From IMG/VR virus record IMGVR_UViG_3300024518_006527, positions 1 to 33,783 of that record: DNA of 33,783 nucleotides. One strand, 5' to 3'. The notes under the pieces were generated by a model. The model saw only the letters and a program-made list of their open reading frames with translations. It was not told the origin of the DNA and ran no database searches. Positions 1 to 6,934 of the stretch are shown one piece after another (within the stretch, counting starts at the first letter, position 1; the number at the start of each line of letters is the position of its first letter). The stretch comes from a virus. The position numbers and the translations under genes are program-made.

Positions 1-1415
1 TGGATCAGTATCACGGCGACCCTCTGTACGCGCAGCTGCATGTCCTGTCGCGCGAGCGCCCTCTCGTCCGTGAGATGTTGAAGACTGCTGCCTTCGAAAA
101 GGTGGCGGTCGACAGTCTGCCCTCCACCGCTTTCGCGTGGGAAGACGAGCGACGGTTTCCTATCCATACGAAGGAAGATGCCGTTGCCTCAATCTTATAC
201 CGCAGTAAATGCGCTTCTGTGCCTTCGCACGTAGACGACAAGCTGGCCAAAGCCACAGAAATCTATGGCATTGAGGATCATGTTTTTGCGACCAAGATCG
301 CGCACGTAGGTACACCGGAGGTGGAGTACGCGCTGCCGGTCTACAAGCAGAGCATGGAGAAGACAGCCGTGGCTGCTCGGCTTGGAGAGGAAGTGCTTTA
401 CAAAGCCCTCACCTCGGGAGCCTCAAAGTCCCCCATGGTACAAAAAGGCTTGGGAGCCTTAGAGCGCGCTGGTACTGCCCTCGGAGGGAAAGGCGTAGAG
501 CAAGCCACTGGCCGTGGGCTCATGGCCGCTGGTGGACTTGGGGCCGCAGGTACAGTGGGTACCGGAGCAGCAGGGTACGCTGCTCTGAGCGGTGACGAGC
601 CGGAAGACCAAGTTCGTGTTGCCTACGAATTGGACCACGAAGAGAGCCGCTTGCCGCTGGGCAACGAAGGTCAAATCAAGGTCGCTGAGTACGTGCTCAA
701 GCGTGACTACCAGAAGCTCCCGATGGAAAAACGAGCCGATGCGTTCTCCCGGCTGGCCCTCGCGGCAAGAGAGAAGGGCATCGAGCTGGAACCGCTCACC
801 ATGAAGATGGCGGGGATGACTATCTGCAGCACCCAGATGCTGCGTGACTGGCTGGGAGCTCGCGCTGCCGCTACCGAGAAAATAGCCAGCACCGGGGGTG
901 CCAGTTGGGGCCCCATGTATGGGGAAGGTGAGGGAACACGCGGAGCACCGGATCCCCTGGCCTCGCTCAGTAAACTCGCTCCTCTTGCGAAAGCTCTGGC
1001 TTCAGAAATGAAAGAAGCGCAGGCACAGAAAGTCGCTGCGGCTTTCGACAAGCTCGCCGACGACTTGCGCAAGTCACCGCCGTTCATCCAAGACCGCCCG
1101 AGTCTCGTCAAGCTGGCAGCAGCCATCGACACGCTTGACCGCCTCGTTGGGTTGAACCAGCACTACGACCGCAAGCTTCCCGACCCGCTGCAGACCGTGT
1201 TCAACACGGAAAAGGTAGCGATGGAAATGGCTGACGTTGCAGGCATGCAGGTACCTGTAGACCAGCTCATGCAACTACCTCCTCAAATCTGGGAGCAGGT
1301 AGACATGCCCGAGCTCGCTGAGGTCGCCCAGGCAGGTGACCCTGCGCTGTTCAAGCAGATGTTCGAGACGATGCCCCTAGACATCAAGGTCGCTCTCCAG
1401 GCACACTTAGGCTGA
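1..1415 (+). CDS. Putative virion protein, 5'-truncated at window edge
   Basis: The reading frame is open from base 3 to the TGA at 1413-1415. The first ATG is at 75, but the in-frame codons before it (3-74) read as normal protein and no ribosome site precedes that ATG, so the true start probably lies upstream of the window. I do not recognise the family. From the ATG at 75 the protein is 446 residues, Ala/Lys/Glu-rich and mostly helical in appearance. A Gly/Ala-rich stretch around residues 148-168 looks like a glycine zipper that could touch a membrane. The tripeptide K-[T/V/I/L/M]-A occurs about 13 times, far above chance, and is also frequent in the partial gene at 32539. The stop overlaps the next start (TGATG), showing translational coupling. 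Its place before terL suggests a structural or head-assembly role, which is inference. Confidence 0.6.
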   Translation, partial: DQYHGDPLYAQLHVLSRERPLVREMLKTAAFEKVAVDSLPSTAFAWEDERRFPIHTKEDAVASILYRSKCASVPSHVDDKLAKATEIYGIEDHVFATKIAHVGTPEVEYALPVYKQSMEKTAVAARLGEEVLYKALTSGASKSPMVQKGLGALERAGTALGGKGVEQATGRGLMAAGGLGAAGTVGTGAAGYAALSGDEPEDQVRVAYELDHEESRLPLGNEGQIKVAEYVLKRDYQKLPMEKRADAFSRLALAAREKGIELEPLTMKMAGMTICSTQMLRDWLGARAAATEKIASTGGASWGPMYGEGEGTRGAPDPLASLSKLAPLAKALASEMKEAQAQKVAAAFDKLADDLRKSPPFIQDRPSLVKLAAAIDTLDRLVGLNQHYDRKLPDPLQTVFNTEKVAMEMADVAGMQVPVDQLMQLPPQIWEQVDMPELAEVAQAGDPALFKQMFETMPLDIKVALQAHLG

Positions 1416-1651
1416 TGACTATGTTTTATCGGGCGGGACGCTACGCAGCTCTGGTGAAACTGGGCATGGGTCCTCCAGGGCCAACACCTACAGGCCCTGT
1501 GCAAAGAGAATTCTCCGCACCCCGTTCCATCGCATCTGCTCCCGTAAATCAGGGGCGGAAACCTGGGGAAAGCTACGGGGACCGTGTGACCATGAAAAAC
1601 ATGACTCCACGTGAAAAAAGCCAACGCCTAATGTACTTGTTCAGTAACTAA
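1415..1651 (+). CDS. Small protein with shared N-terminal YxxGxxAALxKLGM motif
   Basis: A 78-residue protein whose ATG overlaps the previous stop by one base and whose TAA overlaps the next ATG by one base (TAATG), so it is the middle gene of a coupled trio. The N-terminus reads YRAGRYAALVKLGM, closely matching the N-termini of the genes at 29142, 30027 and, more loosely, 32539. The motif is followed by a Pro/Gly-rich linker and a basic C-terminal half. No enzyme motif or membrane segment is visible. The function is unknown. The shared leader and the structural context suggest a virion-associated peptide, but this is inference. A second in-frame ATG two codons downstream could also serve as the start. 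Confidence 0.65.
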   Translation: MTMFYRAGRYAALVKLGMGPPGPTPTGPVQREFSAPRSIASAPVNQGRKPGESYGDRVTMKNMTPREKSQRLMYLFSN

Positions 1652-2331
1652 TGACTACCTCTGCAGCGAAAGCAGCTCTCCGTGACGAGAAAACATGTGC
1701 GTCAGCGTGCATGTTCGCCATGGATGCGCTCTTGGGATCTTCATGGAGAGCGTGGGAGCCTGAGACCCTTTGGCTCTCACTCACTCGGATGAGGGTCCAT
1801 GTTCCTGATGAGAATCGGGAACAGATCATGGCAGCCCGCAGCCTCATCACCACGGGCCGCTTCTACTATGACATGCATGCCTTCGAGAAAACATGCATGA
1901 GCTTCAACAACGAAGAGGGTAACTACGACGCCCTCGATGACGCCCCTGTCATGTACATCAGCTGGGCGGTAGCTGAAGCGGAGATGATCCACCGCTTTTA
2001 CGAAGACGGAGAGACGGGCGTATTAGACCGAGAGCCTGTCTGCTACACCGCAATACAGCTTCACCGTGCTGGGTTCGTGCAGGCCCCTACCCCCTTGGGC
2101 TGGGCTCAGAAAGAGCTCGACAAGCACAACGCCAATGATGCCGCATGTAAAAAACTATGTGCTACGGTGCGAGAGGGATGGGCTGCTGCACCCAGGGGAG
2201 ATGACCTCCTGAGTGCAGCATTTCCCGAAACTCCCGAGGGAGTACAGCTTGCTCGACTAGCCGCTGTCCACGTCTATCACGAACGTCGTCGTAAAGAACG
2301 TGAGCAGCAGCTAGCCAAGCTCAAGACCTAG
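1651..2331 (+). CDS. Conserved-looking phage protein of unknown function
   Basis: A 226-residue protein starting with an ATG that overlaps the TAA of the preceding small gene, and ending 97 bases before the convergent AAA+ ATPase gene. The sequence is mixed helical with many Trp, Tyr, His and Cys residues (Cys near 16, 20, 82, 131, 165 and 169), which gives it the look of a compact globular protein. The C-terminus is basic and probably coiled (HERRRKEREQQLAKLK). There is no signal peptide, membrane segment or recognisable catalytic motif. It is coupled with presumed virion genes upstream, so a head or DNA-packaging accessory role is possible but unproven. Confidence 0.6.
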   Translation: MTTSAAKAALRDEKTCASACMFAMDALLGSSWRAWEPETLWLSLTRMRVHVPDENREQIMAARSLITTGRFYYDMHAFEKTCMSFNNEEGNYDALDDAPVMYISWAVAEAEMIHRFYEDGETGVLDREPVCYTAIQLHRAGFVQAPTPLGWAQKELDKHNANDAACKKLCATVREGWAAAPRGDDLLSAAFPETPEGVQLARLAAVHVYHERRRKEREQQLAKLKT

Positions 2332-2399
2332 AATTCGACCGTCCATTTGATCTTGTACTCGTACATGGGTACCGCTGGCACGTACACGTAAGAAGCATC

Positions 2400-2430
2400 A
2401 AGGAAGAGAGTGCTCTCCCTTTCCTTGTTT
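2400..2430. terminator. Possible terminator between convergent genes
   Basis: Between the plus-strand gene ending at 2331 and the minus-strand ATPase gene ending at 2429. AAGGAA (2400-2405) plus GAGA (2406-2409) can pair with TCTC (2414-2417) and TTCCTT (2421-2426) across a 3-base bulge and a 4-base loop. TTGTTT follows on the plus strand. The stem is imperfect, so this is a weak call. Nothing else is visible in 2332-2428. Confidence 0.3.
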
Positions 2431-3706
2431 ACTGGGCCGGGTCTCGGCCTTTGATTAAACCCGCGTCTTGCTTGTACTTCCTCATGGCCTCGACGATGAC
2501 CTTCATCTTGTTCTTGTAGGCCGGGTGTCCCTGCATCGCACCGGACAGCTTGCTGAGGTATTTCTCCCCTTCAAGCCCTCGCTCTTTGCCCTGCTCGTTG
2601 AGGTGCTGGGCAGCGAAGGTGCTCAACAGCTCGTTGGGCAGGTCTCCGATGTAGAGGGCGATGTTCTTGGCGATCTTGGCCGGGTCCGGCATGGAGCTGA
2701 AGAGCTCGATGGCGACCGACTCGTTGAGGTCGTTGATGACCCCAGCGCGGTTCTGCTTCTTGCGGGTCTCGACGAACACACCTTGTGCGTCGATTTTGCA
2801 GTTCAGGAGTGCAGCCACGCGCTTCCGCACGCTGCTGTTCGGCTTGTACTTATGGATGATCTCGCTGGGCTGGATGAGCGTGTTCTGGTCCGCGACGAAG
2901 TCGAGAAACTTGCCCGAAGCCACGGATCCGATTTGACCTTCGACGAGTGCACGTACAGCAGGCCCCGTCAGGTCCATGCCTGCCGCTTCGGCCCCCTCCA
3001 TGATGTTCGAGACCTTCTCCCAGTTCGACGGGCACGTGAAGGTCTTGCCTGCGTCCCGAGCTCCAGCGTCGTAGAGGTAGTTCGAAGCCGACTTGATAAA
3101 CGCGGGCACCAACGGGTACCACTTGCTCTTCTTGGTGTAGTCCAGCCACGCCTTGAGGTCATGTACGCAGTACACGAAGTTGAGGCGCTTCCGGATAGCG
3201 TGGTCCTTCTCCGCCTCGTTGACGAGATACACTCCGTCAGAGGGGTTCATGGCTGCCACGACCATGATGTTTCGGTGGAGCGTGAAGTCGTGAATCCGAC
3301 GCTCGTCGGTGAGTGTGAACAGCGCGTTCACGAGAGCCTTGTCTCCGCGGTTCCACTCGTCGAGGAAGAGAATCGCGTTCCCTTTCCTTTCTGCGATCTC
3401 GTTGAGTTTCAACATCCACCCAGGGGGGACGAAGTCGAACGACGCTCCATCAGCGGCGAACATGATCATCGAGATCTCTTCTTGCGTCATGTGACCGAAG
3501 TTGAGAATCTTGGTGTGACCGCCTTTCTCGGCTGCCCACTGCTGTACAATGGGGGTCTTGCCAATGCCTGTTTCCCCCACTAGGCAAACAGTAAGTCGTT
3601 TGGGCATAGCCCATACGACATCAAGGATTTTGGGAACCATCCCGATGTTCGTAGGCCGAACCCCGAGTTTCTCCCAGGGGTCGACCATATCCTTTTTATC
3701 TGACAT
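2429..3706 (-). CDS. MoxR/AAA_5-type AAA+ ATPase
   Basis: A 425-residue ATPase. Walker A is GETGIGKT at residues 44-51, Walker B is LFLDEWNR at about 113-120, and a sensor-1 Asn lies in AAMNPS near 154. The acidic-Asn-Arg Walker B and the hairpin that follows are typical of the MoxR/dynein-like (AAA_5) branch, whose members remodel or chaperone partner proteins, often with a VWA-domain partner. No VWA protein is in the window. The C-terminal 200 residues are helical and unassigned. The gene stands alone on the minus strand and is divergent from terL, 36 bases away. No Shine-Dalgarno precedes its ATG, but a TATAGC hexamer (minus strand, 3722-3717) sits 10 bases upstream, so the mRNA may be nearly leaderless. 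The family call is firm; the partner and role (head assembly, tail sheath or lysis) are unknown. Confidence 0.85.
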   Translation of the reverse strand: MSDKKDMVDPWEKLGVRPTNIGMVPKILDVVWAMPKRLTVCLVGETGIGKTPIVQQWAAEKGGHTKILNFGHMTQEEISMIMFAADGASFDFVPPGWMLKLNEIAERKGNAILFLDEWNRGDKALVNALFTLTDERRIHDFTLHRNIMVVAAMNPSDGVYLVNEAEKDHAIRKRLNFVYCVHDLKAWLDYTKKSKWYPLVPAFIKSASNYLYDAGARDAGKTFTCPSNWEKVSNIMEGAEAAGMDLTGPAVRALVEGQIGSVASGKFLDFVADQNTLIQPSEIIHKYKPNSSVRKRVAALLNCKIDAQGVFVETRKKQNRAGVINDLNESVAIELFSSMPDPAKIAKNIALYIGDLPNELLSTFAAQHLNEQGKERGLEGEKYLSKLSGAMQGHPAYKNKMKVIVEAMRKYKQDAGLIKGRDPAQ

Positions 3707-3718
3707 ACTTTTTTTCGC

Positions 3719-3724
3719 TATACT
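3719..3724 (+). promoter_or_regulatory. Candidate -10 element for terL (TATACT)
   Basis: TATACT lies 18 bases before the terL ATG, with GAGGAAA (3731-3737) as ribosome site between. No good -35 is found at 16-18 bp spacing. On the other strand the same stretch supplies TATAGC to the AAA+ ATPase gene, so it may drive both directions. Confidence 0.35.
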
Positions 3725-3742
3725 CTTCTAGAGGAAACCGCA

Positions 3743-5410
3743 ATGGTTACCGGGCTTGACGACATATCAATACGGAGATCGGAGTGGGTAACCACACTCT
3801 TGTACCTCGACGGGAAACCTTTTTCGCTTCGAGATTACCCCTTCTACAACATGGTGTACGACAACACGTACTCGGCCATGCTTTTGAAAACTGCGCGACA
3901 GGTGGCCAAGAGCACCACCCTGTCAAATTTTTTGATCACTGAAGCGTGTAGTACTCCCCACTGGAAGAGCCTCTTTGTAGCACCCAGTCAGGAGCAAACA
4001 ACGAAGTTCTCCCAGACGCGTGTGGGAAAAACGATTTTCTATTCGCCAGAAGTAAGGCGACGTTGGATCTCGAAAGAACTCTCTAGTCGTGTGTACATGA
4101 AGATGTTCACCAATGGCTCGGAGCTCGCTTTCTCCTACGCCTGTGATGACCCTGACCGTGTGCGTGGTGTGTCTGCAGACCGCGTCGCCTACGACGAGGT
4201 GCAGGACATCATGTATGACGAGGTCATCCCCGTCATCAACGAGTGCATGGCCAACTCTGACTTCGCCTATGAAACGTACTGTGGAACTCCTAAGTCGATG
4301 GAGAACACCATAGAGACTTTGTGGCAGTGGAGTACACAAACAGAGTGGGTGGTCAAATGTGATGCTTGTGGTCGATTCCAGTTCTTTGTCGACGACAAGT
4401 GCTTGGGCAAACTAGGCCCTATTTGTTTGAACTGCGGGGCATACATAAACGTACGCAACGGTGAGTGGATCGACATGAATGTCTATCCACCTGGATTCGA
4501 CGGGAAACGGATCAAAGGCTTCCATGTTCCCCAGGTAATCCTACCTAAAAACTCACCTGCGGCTATGCCACGCGACGCTCGTAACCAAGAACTGGCCGAG
4601 CGTCGTTGGAAGCGAATACTAGAAAAGCATGCTGTTTATCCGACAGCTAAATTCAAGAATGAGGTCATGGGTGTTTCCGATGCCATCGGTACACGTCTCA
4701 TCTCCAAGGAGGAACTCGAAGCCCTTTGTCTTGACTACGAGGTCACGGATTATCCCACAGGCAATATGTTGATGAGCAACTACCGCAGTGTAGTGGCGGG
4801 CGTCGACTGGTCAGGTGGGGGTATGCAGGGCAACTCCCGCACTGTCCTTTGGATCTGGGGTATCTGCTCAGGGGGACAACAGCACAACTTCCGTCTTAGA
4901 ACGCTGTACTTCAAAGTCTACCCTGAGACCAACCCCATTTCGGGCGGGGTTGTTGACCATATTGTAGACATGTGCACCCGCTTCAACGTAGAGCTGGTGA
5001 TAGGCGACGCTGGTGCTGGAGCTCTAGCTAACTCCAACCTCCGAGAACGCCTCGGGGGACACCGTGCCATGCAGGTACAGTACAAGGGCGGCACCTCAGG
5101 TAGTGGCGGTGCAGGTCGCTCCTTTTACTGGAACAAAGTCGACCGCTTCTTGGCCGAACGCACGACCATGATTGATCACTTCTTCATGTTCGTAAAGCGA
5201 GAAGGGGTTGTCTATCCCAACGTCCGACAGATGGCGATTCCCATCAAGGACATGCTCAACGAATACGAAGAAGAGACCAAGCATGGCCGTAAGGTGTGGA
5301 GGCATGCCCCCACGCAGCCGGATGACTGCCTTCATGCTCAAATCTTTGGCTGGATGGCAGCCAAGTTTGCGACCATGGATCCGATGTTCACTTTCAACAG
5401 TGAAGTCTGA
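3743..5410 (+). CDS. terL: Terminase large subunit (ATPase-nuclease) with zinc ribbon insert
   Basis: This is the DNA-packaging motor: an N-terminal ATPase that translocates DNA into the prohead through the portal, and a C-terminal nuclease that cuts the concatemer. The 555-residue protein shows a deviant Walker A KTARQVAKST (49-58), Walker B RVAYDE with D151 and E152, and a coupling motif CGTP (180-183). The nuclease has an RNase H-like acidic set: D355 in VAGVDWSGG, D422 in VIGDAG and D527/D528 in QPDDCLHAQ. Between ATPase and nuclease is a Cys-ribbon, C206-x2-C209 and C228-x2-C231, reminiscent of lambda gpA-type terminases. The ATG at 3743 has GAGGAAA eight bases upstream. No small-terminase gene was recognised beside it. 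Downstream lies the structured island at 5411-6289. Confidence 0.93.
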   Translation: MVTGLDDISIRRSEWVTTLLYLDGKPFSLRDYPFYNMVYDNTYSAMLLKTARQVAKSTTLSNFLITEACSTPHWKSLFVAPSQEQTTKFSQTRVGKTIFYSPEVRRRWISKELSSRVYMKMFTNGSELAFSYACDDPDRVRGVSADRVAYDEVQDIMYDEVIPVINECMANSDFAYETYCGTPKSMENTIETLWQWSTQTEWVVKCDACGRFQFFVDDKCLGKLGPICLNCGAYINVRNGEWIDMNVYPPGFDGKRIKGFHVPQVILPKNSPAAMPRDARNQELAERRWKRILEKHAVYPTAKFKNEVMGVSDAIGTRLISKEELEALCLDYEVTDYPTGNMLMSNYRSVVAGVDWSGGGMQGNSRTVLWIWGICSGGQQHNFRLRTLYFKVYPETNPISGGVVDHIVDMCTRFNVELVIGDAGAGALANSNLRERLGGHRAMQVQYKGGTSGSGGAGRSFYWNKVDRFLAERTTMIDHFFMFVKREGVVYPNVRQMAIPIKDMLNEYEEETKHGRKVWRHAPTQPDDCLHAQIFGWMAAKFATMDPMFTFNSEV

Positions 5411-5735
5411 CCTTGCTGTCCTCTCGGACCTCTGAGCACCCAATCAAGGTAGCGAAGTCGTCAAGTCAAGATACCCTAGTAAGGGGTATCTGACGAAGGA
5501 CGTTGAAGCTTCTTGATCCAGTGACGAGGAGGCCGCAGTGCAATGTGCGAAGCACCATAAGGCTCTATGTGTGCGCGCTTCTGCATTTGTCGTTAGGTGA
5601 CGGAACATCACCTGTAGTCAGTGACTATGACTTTCCAAGGTCTTCTCTTGCTGGGCTGTGAGCGGGACGTCCCGAATCAGGAAATGCATTGCATCTTCTG
5701 ATTTGATCAAGGAGTCTACGCGTTCGGACAAAAAA
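5411..5735. other. Structured non-coding stretch A downstream of terL
   Basis: About 325 bases with no credible gene but dense secondary structure. Visible elements: GATACCC/GGGTATC stem with 7-base loop (5470-5490); CTGACGA (5490-5496) that could pair with TCGTTAG (5590-5596, one G-T) to enclose a multibranch domain; GTGC-GAA-GCAC (5545-5555); AGGTGA-CGGAACA-TCACCT (5595-5613); a 13-base palindrome TAGTCAGTGACTA (5615-5627); the 12-base palindrome CGGGACGTCCCG (5663-5674); and an imperfect hairpin of about 12 pairs at 5675-5703. It could be a structured RNA transcribed past terL, or a DNA site such as a packaging or replication site. It shares one hairpin type with stretch B (5995-6289). Confidence 0.5.
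5595..5613 (+). repeat. Stem-loop copy 1 with CGGAACA loop
   Basis: AGGTGA and TCACCT form a perfect 6-bp stem around the loop CGGAACA. The copy at 6227-6245 has the same loop on the stem CTGCGA/TCGCAG. Three of six base pairs differ while pairing is kept, which argues for selection on structure. Confidence 0.6.
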
Positions 5736-5768
5736 GAAGGGGGCAGCCAGTGTTACCTGACCGCCCCC
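5730..5768 (-). terminator. Rho-independent terminator of the 72-aa gene
   Basis: Read on the minus strand, GGGGGC (5768-5763) pairs with GCCCCC (5744-5739), with an extra CAG/CTG pairing inside, and is followed by TTCTTTTTT (5738-5730). The hairpin begins 7 bases after the stop codon of the minus-strand gene at 5776-5994. No T-run follows the hairpin on the plus strand, so it should act only on minus-strand transcripts. Confidence 0.8.
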
Positions 5769-5775
5769 TCTAGGG

Positions 5776-5994
5776 TTACTCCCAACCTTCGACCAACTCT
5801 ACCTTTTGGGTAGAGACGCTGTAATGGCGTTGTTTGTAGCCGTACCCGTGAGCCACCATGAGTTGGCGGATTTGTTCTTGGAGAGCTTGGAGTCTCTCCT
5901 TTTCCTCTTCAGCCTTATGCATGTGGCTGTAAGCACGGATATAGCTCTCCCCTGTTTCACGGTTTTCGACGTGGAGCAAGTGCACCTTCTTCAT
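5776..5994 (-). CDS. Small charged coiled-coil protein, unknown
   Basis: A 72-residue protein. A longer open frame reaches 6240, but its upstream part runs through highly structured DNA. The ATG at 5994 is preceded by ATGGAGG with good spacing, so I take that start. Residues 26-50 are Glu/Lys/Gln/Leu-rich and likely form one long helix. The C-terminal part is Tyr/His-rich and basic, then acidic at the end. No known family is recognised. It is the only gene in the structured island and has its own strong terminator. Its leader on the minus strand is stretch B (5995-6289), so its expression may be controlled by that structure. A small regulatory or host-takeover protein is a guess. Confidence 0.6.
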   Translation of the reverse strand: MKKVHLLHVENRETGESYIRAYSHMHKAEEEKERLQALQEQIRQLMVAHGYGYKQRHYSVSTQKVELVEGWE

Positions 5995-6122
5995 GAGTAC
6001 CTCCATTGGAACTTTTTGCCGTTGGAGATTCGAAGGTGAACAATAGCGAGCGGGACCCGCCAACCTGAGATCTTGAAGAAGCGCAAAGCTGCTTCTCAAT
6101 ATCAGGCTTTTGGGTGGCCAGA

Positions 6123-6168
6123 TATCTGACAAGGTCGAAGACCGTCCCCCGAAGGGGAGTGTCAGATA
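6123..6168. ncRNA. Three-way-junction structure, RNA or DNA element
   Basis: A perfect 9-bp stem (TATCTGACA 6123-6131 with TGTCAGATA 6160-6168) encloses two 4-bp hairpins, GGTC-GAA-GACC (6133-6143) and CCCC-GAA-GGGG (6147-6157). Only five of 46 bases outside the loops are unpaired. On the minus strand the second hairpin reads CCCC-TTCG-GGGG, the classic very stable C(UUCG)G tetraloop in RNA. That favours a minus-strand transcript, the sense of the flanking genes. Type ncRNA is an inference. Confidence 0.45.
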
Positions 6169-6226
6169 GCACAGGCACCCTGCGTCTAGCACAAGCGTAA
6201 CGCAAGGTACTAGGTGACCTAGCAGT

Positions 6227-6245
6227 CTGCGACGGAACATCGCAG
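6227..6245 (+). repeat. Stem-loop copy 2 with CGGAACA loop
   Basis: CTGCGA and TCGCAG form a perfect 6-bp stem around CGGAACA, the same loop as at 5595-5613. The 13-base palindrome CTAGGTGACCTAG ends 4 bases before it; at copy 1 a 13-base palindrome starts 1 base after it. I found no third copy of GACGGAACATC in the window. Confidence 0.6.
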
Positions 6246-6289
6246 CCTTAGGAGGGATTTACCGGGCCCCGCTCATATGCTTTTACCAG

Positions 6290-6934
6290 TTATGCAATCG
6301 CTGTAGTGACTGCTTCATCTGCTTCATTGTCCAGCTCGGGCGAGACCGCCATGGGGATCTTCGCAGCGAGCTGGTACAGGTACATGCGGTTCTGGAGAAT
6401 GAATCCAGGGTAACTCGCTACAATAATCTCCGCGGGAGCTTGGCGACTGCGAATAGCAGACCTCTCCAACCGCAGGGTGCGAGCAACATTGAAAATTGGC
6501 ATGTAACTGATGGTTCCGTTTTGGTCATTCACAGTGACCACGCAGGGATCCAAAAGCGTTATCTCACGTTCGGTCTCTTCTTTGACGATGCCAAGAATAG
6601 GTCCATCGGGTGTGGCAATGATTTCCACGCGAGCGTTTTGACAGTCTTCCTGATCCGTGACGGTCACGAATTCGACGTAAGATTTGGCGACCTTAGCGTC
6701 CGTCTCAATCCAATCAGGGCGTAGCTTGGCGCCATGCTCCACCATTTTTTTGAGCATATCAGGAGAGGGATCTTTAACGATATCGTCGTTCTGATCCTTG
6801 ATCACACGAGTCCATTGATTTCGAGTCTCCGTGACGACATGCAGGGTGAATGTCATCCCGAATTTTTCGAAGACCTTGGTCTCGTGCTCAGGCTGCCACG
6901 AAGGCGTCTTCTCGGAGTTCTGTGAGGAGCTCAT
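6290..6934 (-). CDS. Unknown protein, possible Sm-like fold
   Basis: A 214-residue protein whose ATG (6934) lies 47 bases inside the 3' end of the polymerase gene, so it is the last member of the replication operon before the structured island. Residues about 102-180 read as a series of beta strands (VEIIATPDGPILGIVKEE, then TLLDPCVV, then ISYMPIF), a rhythm like small Sm/LSm-type proteins seen in phages. That resemblance is weak and by eye only. The first 90 residues are polar and helical and the C-terminus is acidic. There is no Cys cluster or nuclease motif. A nucleic-acid-binding accessory to replication is plausible from context. Confidence 0.65.
   Translation of the reverse strand: MSSSQNSEKTPSWQPEHETKVFEKFGMTFTLHVVTETRNQWTRVIKDQNDDIVKDPSPDMLKKMVEHGAKLRPDWIETDAKVAKSYVEFVTVTDQEDCQNARVEIIATPDGPILGIVKEETEREITLLDPCVVTVNDQNGTISYMPIFNVARTLRLERSAIRSRQAPAEIIVASYPGFILQNRMYLYQLAAKIPMAVSPELDNEADEAVTTAIA

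Larger units (their letters stand above)
5995..6289. other. Structured non-coding stretch B, leader of the 72-aa gene
   Basis: About 295 bases with no credible gene. Elements seen, in plus coordinates: GCGGGACCCGC (6050-6060); an imperfect hairpin TTGAAGAAGC/GCTGCTTCTCAA (6073-6099); ATATC-A-GGC/GCC-A-GATAT (about 6099-6125), which competes with a 9-bp stem TATCTGACA/TGTCAGATA (6123-6168) for the same bases; two hairpins nested inside that stem; TGCGT/ACGCA (6181-6204); the 13-base palindrome CTAGGTGACCTAG (6210-6222); and a CGGAACA-loop hairpin (6227-6245). The competing pairings are what one expects of a switch-like leader, but no ligand class is recognised. Confidence 0.5.

Noticed and set aside
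2468-3583. 371-codon open frame on the plus strand
   Set aside because: It is antisense to the AAA+ ATPase, whose Walker motifs are intact, and reads as low-complexity Val/Leu/Arg; a shadow frame.
5545-5555. GCGAAGC mini-hairpin, recalling N4 virion polymerase promoters
   Set aside because: The phage codes a multisubunit polymerase and no N4-type single-subunit enzyme is seen, so such promoters are not expected.
5627-5701. 24-codon frame with LLLLGC (lipobox-like) in the structured island
   Set aside because: No ribosome site, very short, and it runs through a palindrome and a hairpin that explain the sequence better.
6020-6045. TTCGAATC on the minus strand, like a tRNA T-arm
   Set aside because: No matching T-stem, acceptor stem, anticodon arm or CCA nearby; not a tRNA.
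5776-6240. 154-codon version of the 72-aa gene
   Set aside because: The upstream part passes through perfect hairpins and lacks a ribosome site; the ATG at 5994 has GGAGG.
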